Shown piece after piece: positions 60,601-64,000 of a stretch of DNA of 64,000 nucleotides. Origin of the DNA: Rhabdornis inornatus (Eukaryota > Chordata > Aves > Passeriformes > Rhabdornithidae). The notes under the pieces are model-generated. The model was not told the DNA's origin. It worked only from the letters and a program-made list of their open reading frames with translations, and did not search any database. How positions within the stretch are numbered: position 1 is the first letter of the stretch; each line of letters begins with the position of its first letter. Where the stretch lies: positions 241,501 through 305,500 of the forward strand of contig VWZS01007474.1 of assembly GCA_013397075.1 (NCBI GenBank), in the 5' to 3' direction. Both the position numbers and the translations under genes were made by a program.

Positions 60601-62495
60601 GCACACACCCCTTGGATAAACCCCCACCAGGACTCAGCCTCACTTCATTCCCCTCGGTTGGTTCACCCAGATTTTTCACTAAACCAGGACAACCCGAGGT
60701 GCTGTGACCCCTCCAGTGCCTGCAGCATCCCAGCCCCTCCTGCTGAGTCAGCAGAGCTGCCCCGGGGCAATGCCTGATCCCATTTCTCTGCTAAAAGCAG
60801 CGTCTGGACTGGAATCCCCAAGGATTCACGTTATGTTTGGGACAGACACGCAGAGCTCTCCCACGCCAGGGAATGGAGTCGTTAAGGAATGACTTTAAAT
60901 AAGCAAAATCTCACATTAATGAAGCCTGTAATTCCGAACTAACTGAGAGCAAATGGGCTGCTTTGCTCCACTCAAGCTCCTAAGACTCAGCTTCTTTCTT
61001 ATTACAATTTAATGTACCATGAGAAATCTTTATTTCTTTGTTTTATCCTCATGGGAAGTGACCTGGCTGCCAGGCACTGCTCAGGGGAGCACATTGGCTT
61101 TTTCCCTCCTCGGGGCAAAGCTCGGGAGCTGCCAGCACTTTCCACCAGCAGCTCTTTGTGTGACAGATGGGGAGAGCACAGCCCTGTACAGCTCCTAAAG
61201 CCAGAGCAGCAGCAAGACCCACCACTGAAAACCCCCTGCCCACAGCTTCTCGCCCTCTGCCCACACTCACACTGGAGCAAGGTGGAATTTTGCTACGCAA
61301 AAGTGATTTTTGAAGCTCAAACCAGTAGAAAATATCCACTTTTCCCTGGTCAGTGGGAGCAGCAACAAGAAGCAGATGCAATGCTGAGCCTCAGCCCTGC
61401 AAAGCTGCCGGGAGCAGGGAGAGGAATAGCCCTGGAATAGCCCTGCTCCGCTCCCTTGGGTGTCCCTGTCCCCTCCTGGGCTGGCAGCACTTGCCTTTTG
61501 CTCGAGCCCTGTCCTGGTGCCCAGCTCTGCCTCCAGCCGCTCCTCCAGCTGTGCCAGGCGCTTCCGCAGGAAAACAATCTCGGTCTGGGCACAGTCGACC
61601 CTCACCTGCCACTCGTCCTCTGCCAACGAGAGACACCCAGGGCTGCAGGGTGGGTGCTGCAGCTCCCTGACCAGCCCCCGTGGTCCTGCTGGGGATGCAC
61701 AAGGCACTGACACCAGCACGGAGCTTATGGGGCAGAGCTCTGCTTTGTGTGCCCAGGGCTGCCCCACTCTCATAAACACATACCCTGGTTCAGGCATGGC
61801 ATCTGTGCCCATCCCATCCCATCCCATCCCATCCCATCCCATCCCATCCGTGCCTCAGCAGCCTGCTCTTCACTCCACGTGCTTCAGGCACACCCTGAGG
61901 TGCCAGGGCTGCCAGGCAGTGCCAGCAGCACCCTGGGGCACAACACCACCAGCGCCATGCTGGAGCCAGAGCTGTGTGACCGAGCTGTCACTGCCAGCTC
62001 CCACTGGATGAGCAATGCGGGGTGACAGAACACTCTGGAGTGGCCAGGGGCTGCAGAGTGGCACTGACTGGGGGGGGACAAACCTCTGCCCTCTTCTCTG
62101 TGGCCCCACAGGTCAGGCTGGATGCCCAGAGCGTGCACTGCCTCTCTAGGGACATCCCTACCTCCTCCAGAGCCGCTGATCTTCATCTCACGCAGCTGCA
62201 CCAGCTGCTGCGCCTCCTCCAGCTGCTTCTCCACCGACTCCAGTTTCTTCTGCACTTGGTCGTGTTTGCTCTGGGGGAGGGAGGAAGGGAGCAGCTCTAC
62301 CCGGCTCTGGGGCACTCAGGAGGGCTGTGTCAGGGGGATGGCATGGCCACTGTCACCGCACAGGGGCTCTGGTACCTGCAGCTCCTGCAGCTCGCGGGTG
62401 CCCCGCAGCCGCTCCGCCCGCTCCCCATCCAGGGCCTGGCAGGTGACATCGCCCTTGTACCGCTCGTCCGACAGCTCCGTGGTCAGGTCGATGAT
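33517..62495 (-). CDS. MYO18B: MYO18B, unconventional myosin XVIIIB, 3' half (18 coding exons)
   Basis: Class XVIII myosin, a sarcomere-associated protein of heart and skeletal muscle; from family knowledge, its loss disturbs myofibril assembly. The motor domain is not in this window. Joined exons, 5' to 3': 62495-62376, 62270-62162, 61619-61495, 59681-59527, 59214-59091, 58492-58298, 58186-58076, 57483-57379, 55335-55189, 51999-51886, 51501-51385, 50699-50616, 49788-49651, 49455-49270, 42087-41954, 41005-40964, 40159-39998, 34780-33517. They total 3,432 nt and stay in frame across all 17 junctions, ending in TAA. About residues 1-650 form a heptad-rich coiled coil; the remaining 490 or so are Ser/Pro/Arg-rich. 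MYO18B rather than MYO18A is chosen because the C-terminus carries the SAALSEYVEELRR, DPFSW and KVDFDDF motifs and ends near IMKKYL, as I recall for human MYO18B (about 2,567 residues). Exon limits are read from splice sites, not from transcripts. Confidence 0.95.
36596..36835 (+). mobile_element. CR1 LINE 3' fragment
   Basis: GGCAGGGTTGGATGGGATAT to CCACCCCAACCATTCCATAA; typical last 240 bp of CR1. Confidence 0.92.
38323..38525 (-). mobile_element. CR1 LINE 3' fragment
   Basis: CCCAGAATCACTGAGGCTGG and CCTTGGACACCTTCAGGGAT in reverse orientation, in the last MYO18B intron. Confidence 0.9.
38740..38815 (+). mobile_element. CR1 LINE 3' terminal fragment
   Basis: GATCTTTAAGATCCCTTCCA followed by ACCCAAACCATTCCAGGATTC. 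Confidence 0.85.
39998..40159 (-). CDS. MYO18B: MYO18B Ser-rich exon, 162 bp
   Basis: Acceptor CCCCTCAG, donor CTCAG|GTAAGG, phase 2-2. About one third of its residues are Ser (for example SVGSVLSLEP, SWASSSTGW, SIGSCSTQS). No fold is expected. Symmetric phase means it too could be skipped in frame. It joins in frame to the terminal exon. Confidence 0.87.
40964..41005 (-). CDS. MYO18B: MYO18B 42-bp microexon
   Basis: Acceptor TCCTTGCAG, donor GACAC|GTGAGT. With flanking phase-2 borders it encodes 14 codons reading SVRTAKESLCSRRD, rich in Ser/Arg and possible phosphosites. Length divisible by 3 and equal phases on both sides allow skipping without frame change. Assigned because it carries the frame from exon 15 to the next exon; less conserved than the coiled-coil exons. 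Confidence 0.82.
41954..42087 (-). CDS. MYO18B: MYO18B tail exon 15 of window, end of the coiled coil
   Basis: Acceptor CTGTGCAG, donor GACAG|GTGAGG (phase 2). Reads TSIRRIADLQVALE, the last conserved coiled-coil turn, then an acidic Ser/Asp stretch (DSDDSDAD) that marks the change to the disordered C-terminal region. Confidence 0.93.
42232..42555 (+). mobile_element. CR1 LINE 3' fragment
   Basis: Same consensus parts: GCAGGAATAGATGGGATATT, CCTTCCCCGTGAGGGTGGTG, and CAACCCAAACCATTCCAGAA at the end. It lies in the largest MYO18B intron, opposite to the gene. Confidence 0.92.
45325..45442. repeat. A-rich/AAAC low-complexity tract with one N
   Basis: Runs of A broken by C, including AAC triplets, with an unresolved base at 45384. 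It may be the decayed tail of a retrotransposed copy, but no source element could be identified. Confidence 0.85.
45601..45635. repeat. (AAAT)n microsatellite
   Basis: About eight tetranucleotide units in a MYO18B intron, 170 bp from the A-rich tract. Confidence 0.95.
46201..46431. repeat. 21-bp minisatellite, 11 units
   Basis: Eleven consecutive copies of AGCYCCTGTTCCAYCCTTCCC with few changes, within a MYO18B intron. The 7-codon period gives an open frame in both directions that is not a gene. Confidence 0.95.
48765..48890 (-). mobile_element. CR1 LINE 3' fragment
   Basis: CTTGGAATGGTAGATTCATC and CAAGATCATCCAGCCCAGCT, with TTAGCCCAGC duplicated inside. Confidence 0.75.
49270..49455 (-). 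CDS. MYO18B: MYO18B tail exon 14 of window, 62 codons
   Basis: Acceptor CTTCACCAG, donor GAGCTG|GTGAGG. Reads RLRDSIIQMGEELEKA, YYQRRMEEMKADMDELVQRE and ends RRRMEL. This is near the end of the long coiled coil. The largest intron of the window (7.2 kb) follows. Confidence 0.95.
49651..49788 (-). CDS. MYO18B: MYO18B tail exon 13 of window, 46 codons
   Basis: Acceptor CTCTCCCAG, donor TTCGAG|GTACCC. Contains RSIVSRQEARIRDLESQLDF and KRFE, characteristic of class XVIII tails. Phase 0-0; 195 bp from the next exon. Confidence 0.95.
50569..50628. repeat. 19-bp tandem triplication over a splice donor
   Basis: Three copies of CAGGAATTACCTTCTCCTG. On the minus strand each contains CAGGAGAAG|GTAATT, the 3' end of a MYO18B exon with its donor. 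Confidence 0.95.
50616..50699 (-). CDS. MYO18B: MYO18B tail exon 12 of window, 28 codons, with triplicated donor
   Basis: Acceptor TTTCTGCAG; reads SATDIAQIRELQTQVEDVKK and ends LQEK. The donor GAGAAG|GTAATT is embedded in a 19-bp unit repeated three times in tandem, so two extra copies of the same donor follow in the intron. Use of the first copy keeps the frame. Confidence 0.92.
51385..51501 (-). CDS. MYO18B: MYO18B tail exon 11 of window, 39 codons
   Basis: Acceptor CTCCTGCAG, donor GCCCAG|GTAGGA. Reads VDEQLFQLQHERDDLLKRID then DLNELMEKHKALIAQ, one of the best conserved segments of class XVIII and class II myosin tails. Phase 0-0. Confidence 0.95.
51886..51999 (-). CDS. MYO18B: MYO18B tail exon 10 of window, 38 codons
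   Basis: Acceptor TTTTCCCAG, donor ACCCTG|GTAGGT. Reads LEESEAKCAEAQ and ELENLHTELESLSRSKTL. It follows the preceding exon with no gap in the family alignment although the intron between them is 3.2 kb. Phase 0-0. Confidence 0.94.
52000..55188 (-). other. MYO18B: MYO18B intron, 3.2 kb
   Basis: GT-AG, phase 0. Contains a CR1 fragment (53697-54165), an A-rich tract (52800-52823), an AT-rich conserved-looking stretch near 52310-52460 and the CpG-rich segment that begins near 54800. No further exon is needed, because the flanking exons are contiguous in the protein family. Confidence 0.85.
53697..54165 (-). mobile_element. CR1 LINE 3' fragment
   Basis: Reverse orientation, starting at the repeated AGAATCCC terminal units and continuing through CCAGCCCAGAGCACTGAGTG and TTGGACACCTCCAGGGATGG to TTTTCTCCAGGCTGAGCC. 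The terminal 8-bp direct repeats typical of CR1 are present three to four times. Confidence 0.9.
54800..55350. promoter_or_regulatory. Intragenic CpG-rich segment
   Basis: By hand count about 18 CG dinucleotides fall in 54820-55020 alone, and the density continues through 55090-55340, where it overlaps a MYO18B tail exon. Neighbouring intron sequence is CpG-poor. It may be an orphan CpG island or an internal promoter, or only a GC-rich exon flank. Confidence 0.4.
55189..55335 (-). CDS. MYO18B: MYO18B tail exon 9 of window, 49 codons, inside a CpG-rich segment
   Basis: Acceptor CTCCAG, donor AAACAG|GTAGGG. Reads IGHRDFDVEKRLRRDLRRTR then ALLADVQLLL, the class XVIII motif that follows the LIGTLCEQ block. 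Codons are very CpG-rich compared with neighbouring tail exons. A short Pro/Gly-containing insert (AAPAEPGGSA) precedes the next heptads. It has no internal Met, so it is easily missed by ORF scans. Confidence 0.93.
55336..57378 (-). other. MYO18B: MYO18B intron, 2.0 kb
   Basis: GT-AG, phase 0. A short CR1 piece lies near 55440-55520. The rest is unique-looking sequence with no exon. Confidence 0.85.
55440..55520 (-). mobile_element. CR1 LINE short fragment
   Basis: ACCAGAGCACTGAGTGCCAC and TTCCTTGAGCACCTCCAGGG, an internal part of the 3' end without the terminus. Confidence 0.65.
57379..57483 (-). CDS. MYO18B: MYO18B tail exon 8 of window, 35 codons
   Basis: Acceptor CCACACAG, donor GAGCAG|GTAAGG. 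Reads LEMQLEQEHEQKQMVLHEKQ and DLEGLIGTLCEQ, close to the family consensus for this tail block. Phase 0-0. Confidence 0.95.
58076..58186 (-). CDS. MYO18B: MYO18B tail exon 7 of window, 37 codons
   Basis: Acceptor GTTTCAG, donor AAGAGG|GTAGGT, phase 0-0. Reads RLELEIERMKQIHQKELEDK and ends SCQKR, strongly conserved in class XVIII myosins. The intron before it is only 111 bp. Confidence 0.94.
58298..58492 (-). CDS. MYO18B: MYO18B tail exon 6 of window, 65 codons
   Basis: Acceptor CTGCCCAG, donor GAGCAG|GTACTG, phase 0-0. Coiled coil with a Pro/Gly-containing loop (SAPGATDTVPVLKKKLW) in the middle, as in the family. This is the longest coiled-coil exon of the window and the most divergent from my recollection of the mammalian protein. 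Confidence 0.92.
59091..59214 (-). CDS. MYO18B: MYO18B tail exon 5 of window, 1 nt plus 41 codons
   Basis: Acceptor CCCCTCCAG, donor GAG|GTGAGG. Reads FDLQLAQVLGQSAFEKSLRE and RWEMGKLQQ, a signature stretch of class XVIII tails. The first G completes a split Lys codon from the previous exon. Confidence 0.94.
59222..59355 (+). mobile_element. CR1 LINE 3' fragment
   Basis: GGTCAGGCTGGACAGGGCTT and AGCTTTAAGGTCCTTCCAAT; it fills about 40% of a 312-bp MYO18B intron and comes within 10 bp of an exon acceptor. Confidence 0.9.
59527..59681 (-). CDS. MYO18B: MYO18B tail exon 4 of window, 51 codons plus 2 nt
   Basis: Acceptor CTCCCACAG, donor AA|GTAAGG (phase 2). Contains LAENQQSRSHELEKRQKK, a highly conserved class XVIII tail segment. 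It is unusually Arg/Ala-rich (QRLRRRCQRL) and CpG-rich for the tail. The upstream intron carries the 291-bp higher-order minisatellite. Confidence 0.93.
59682..61494 (-). other. MYO18B: MYO18B intron with GC donor and minisatellite, 1.8 kb
   Basis: GC-AG intron, phase 0. About half of it (59690-60610) is a degenerate minisatellite. The rest, 60610-61494, shows no repeat or exon that I recognise. Confidence 0.85.
59915..60600. repeat. Minisatellite with 291-bp higher-order unit
   Basis: Two almost identical 291-bp units (59915-60205 and 60206-60496) and a shortened third from 60497. Each is built of degenerate shorter elements of the type CACACCCCACAGAGGAGGGA with CCATGG. Less regular units extend back to about 59700. 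Because 291 is divisible by 3 and stops are rare, long open frames run through it on both strands; they are by-products of the repeat. Confidence 0.92.
61495..61619 (-). CDS. MYO18B: MYO18B tail exon 3 of window, with GC donor
   Basis: Acceptor TTGGCAG; reads DEWQVRVDCAQTEIVFLRKR and ends LEQK. The exon must end at AAAAG|GCAAGT, a GC-AG type donor, because that border restores the frame with the next exon and matches the family sequence; no suitable GT donor is present at this point. A 29-bp piece of this exon is repeated at 63674-63702 in a suspected misassembly. Confidence 0.9.
61620..62161 (-). other. MYO18B: MYO18B intron, 542 bp
   Basis: GT-AG, phase 1. Holds the (ATCCC)n tract at 61809-61849. 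The part near the 61.6-kb exon is repeated at 63703-63924. Confidence 0.9.
61809..61849. repeat. (ATCCC)n microsatellite
   Basis: About eight ATCCC units in a MYO18B intron. A second, truncated copy lies at 63892-63924 in the duplicated block. Confidence 0.95.
62162..62270 (-). CDS. MYO18B: MYO18B tail exon 2 of window, 36 codons plus 1 nt
   Basis: Starts SKHDQVQKKLESVEKQLEEA after CCCCAG and ends GGAG|GTAGGG in phase 1. It continues the coiled coil, with a Gly-rich hinge (SGSGG) at its end where the family also has a short break. The intron before it is only 105 bp. Confidence 0.93.
62271..62375 (-). other. MYO18B: MYO18B intron, 105 bp
   Basis: GT-AG, phase 0. Nothing but a short pyrimidine tract before the acceptor. 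Confidence 0.9.
62376..62495 (-). CDS. MYO18B: MYO18B tail exon 1 of window, 40 codons
   Basis: First exon visible. It begins after a pyrimidine/CCCCAG acceptor and ends CAG|GTACC, phase 0 on both sides. The reading IIDLTTELSDERYKGDV matches the class XVIII myosin coiled-coil tail closely. Charged heptads, no Gly or Pro break. The exon 5' to it was not found before the right edge, so it must lie beyond 64000 or in the gap at 63610-63673. Confidence 0.93.
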
Positions 62496-63302
62496 CTGGG
62501 GGAGCAGGGGCTCAGTCTGGGCATGGCTGGGAGGGGTTCTGCCATCCCACATCCATCCAGAGTCCTGACAGCTCTGCCTGGTCTTAGGAGTGCCCAGCAG
62601 CACTGAGCAGTGTCACCAGTGTCACCAGGCTCCTGCCTGTGCCATGCTGCACTGCACTGCAGGCAGGGCTCATCACAGCTCTCCATTGTCCTACTTGATT
62701 ACATTAAATCTCCTTTGAAACCAGGAGCAGAAGGGAAGAACTATTAATCCAGAAAATCAATTCCATTTTCTGCAGAGCAGACGGGGCCCGTGGTCCTTCC
62801 TGCTCAGCCAGTCCAGCGAGCGGCTGCAGAGGGGGCCACAGGAAAACACAGCATTCCAACACTCCTTTCCTGTGTCTGACAGCATTTTAAGGAACCTCAC
62901 ACTGTGCAGGCACCAGCTCCTTAGGGAGTCCCACAAGTTTAACCCAGCATGCAAACCCCAGAGGATTTCTCTCCCTGGGGAGAAATGGTGTTTTCCCAGG
63001 TCTGCCCTGAGGCAGTTGCCTTGCTCAGCATTCCCAAAGAGCTTAAATAAATCATCTTTACCCCCTTCCCAGTGAAGAGGAGGGTCCTGGCTTGGGGGCT
63101 GTTGGCTCCATTAGGCAGAGCTGCAGCCTAGACCCAGCTCAGCCCTGCTGCAGCCAATGGAGCTGGGAAAACCCAGGGCATTATTTATAGAAACCTTGGG
63201 AGCTCCTTCTCCTCGTGATGCTTGGCAAAATCCCAGGCAAAATCACAAGGAGCTGCACATCTGAGAGCAGAACCCACAGAGGACCAGCAGCCAGCTGGGA
63301 AC
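62496..63302. other. MYO18B: MYO18B intronic sequence at the 5' side of the visible exons
   Basis: Follows the acceptor of the first visible exon. No coding exon or repeat is recognised before the CR1 copy at 63303. The part 62551-62625 is repeated at the end of the window. Confidence 0.7.
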
Positions 63303-63480
63303 ATGGAATCCCAGAACGGTTTGGGTTGGAAAAGACCTTTAAAGCTCATCCAGTTCCACCTCCTGCCATGGGCAGGGACACGTTCCATTAGCCCAGGTTT
63401 CTCTGAGCCCCATCCAACCTGGCCTTGGATACTTCCAGGGGTCCAGGGGCAGCCACAGCTTCTCTGGGCAGCCTGGAGTG
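63303..63480 (-). mobile_element. CR1 LINE 3' fragment
   Basis: GGAATCCCAGAACGGTTTGG to GCAGCCACAGCTTCTCTGGG, reverse orientation, 130 bp before the 64-N gap. Confidence 0.92.
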
Positions 63481-63609
63481 ATGCCAGCCTGGAATTCTGC
63501 AGCTGGACACTGCAGCCTGTCCAGAGTCCTGTCCAAGGAACCGTCCCTGGTGGCTGCCCCTGCCCATGGCTCCTCCTGCTCCTGCTCATCCCCATCTGCT
63601 TCTTTCCTA

Positions 63610-63673
63610 NNNNNNNNNNNNNNNNNNNNNNNNNNNNNNNNNNNNNNNNNNNNNNNNNNNNNNNNNNNNNNNN
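63610..63673. other. Assembly gap, 64 N
   Basis: Run of N directly before a sequence that repeats 61591 onward. Probably a contig join. Confidence 0.99.
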
Positions 63674-64000
63674 ACAGTCGACCCTCACCTGCCACTCGTC
63701 CTCTGCCAACGAGAGACACCCAGGGCTGCAGGGTGGGTGCTGCAGCTCCCTGACCAGCCCCCGTGGTCCTGCTGGGGATGCACAAGGCACTGACACCAGC
63801 ACGGAGCTTATGGGGCAGAGCTCTGCTTTGTGTGCCCAGGGCTGCCCCACTCTCATAAACACATACCCTGGTTCAGGCATGGCATCTGTGCCCATCCCAT
63901 CCCATCCCATCCCATCCCATCCCANATCCATCCAGAGTCCTGACAGCTCTGCCTGGTCTTAGGAGTGCCCAGCAGCACTGAGCAGTGTCACCAGTGTCAC
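63674..64000. repeat. Near-identical second copy of 61591-61841 joined to 62551-62625
   Basis: Bases 63674-63924 repeat 61591-61841, including the first 29 bp of a MYO18B exon, its acceptor and the (ATCCC)n tract. After a single N at 63925, bases 63926-64000 repeat 62551-62625. The 0.7 kb between these blocks, with two exons, is missing in this copy. I saw no mismatch between the copies, which fits an assembly artefact better than an old duplication. Confidence 0.9.

Noticed and set aside
59501..60679. Long open frames on both strands (over 340 codons each) across the 60-kb region
   Set aside because: They run through the 291-bp minisatellite, whose unit is divisible by 3 and lacks stops. 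Composition is repetitive on both strands and there is no splice or domain support.
33517..62495. Assignment of the myosin to MYO18A
   Set aside because: The coiled coil alone could fit either paralogue, but the terminal exon carries blocks known to me only from MYO18B and lacks the MYO18A C-terminus.
63674..63702. A second, upstream MYO18B exon
   Set aside because: It is an exact 29-bp piece of the exon at 61495-61619, cut by an N gap, within the suspected misassembly.
1..64000. tRNA, rRNA, CRISPR, prophage or other compact system
   Set aside because: No cloverleaf, array or gene-cluster pattern was seen on either strand. The window is ordinary avian intergenic and intronic DNA around MYO18B.

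Overview
This is a vertebrate nuclear window, almost certainly from a bird and probably a songbird. Evidence: small introns with canonical GT-AG borders, at least fifteen fragments of the avian CR1 LINE 3' end on both strands, many G/C-rich minisatellites, and a compact gene layout typical of an avian microchromosome. No bacterial, phage, CRISPR, rRNA or tRNA feature was seen. The only gene that can be read with confidence is the 3' half of MYO18B (unconventional myosin XVIIIB), on the minus strand from about 62.5 kb down to its stop codon at 33517. Eighteen coding exons were placed by matching splice borders, codon phase and protein similarity recalled from the family. They join into one open frame of 3,432 nt (1,143 residues plus stop) with every intron phase consistent. 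The first fourteen exons and most of the fifteenth encode the coiled-coil tail. The last three encode a Ser-rich, probably disordered C-terminal region ending in a conserved block. The motor domain, IQ region and 5' exons lie beyond the right edge. Layout: 1-6.7 kb, no gene seen. 6.7-7.6 kb, a CpG island with a 195-base assembly gap and a strong minus-strand splice donor, the best candidate for the 5' end of the next gene; by conserved synteny that gene would be SEZ6L, but no SEZ6L protein sequence is visible. 7.6-32 kb, intergenic, with CR1 fragments, short tandem repeats and several AT-rich stretches that look like conserved noncoding elements. About 32-33.5 kb, MYO18B 3' UTR. 33.5-62.5 kb, MYO18B exons and introns, including a minisatellite with a 291-bp higher-order unit, a 21-bp minisatellite and an intragenic CpG-rich segment over one tail exon. 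62.5-64 kb, more MYO18B intron, then a probable assembly error. The most notable observations are: the duplicated sequence at the right edge, which repeats part of a MYO18B exon beside an N gap and then jumps 0.7 kb; a triplicated 19-bp unit that carries a MYO18B splice donor; a GC-AG intron; two phase-symmetric cassette-type exons near the C-terminus; and an intragenic CpG island. Nothing here looks like a previously undescribed biological system, and the findings are scored accordingly.
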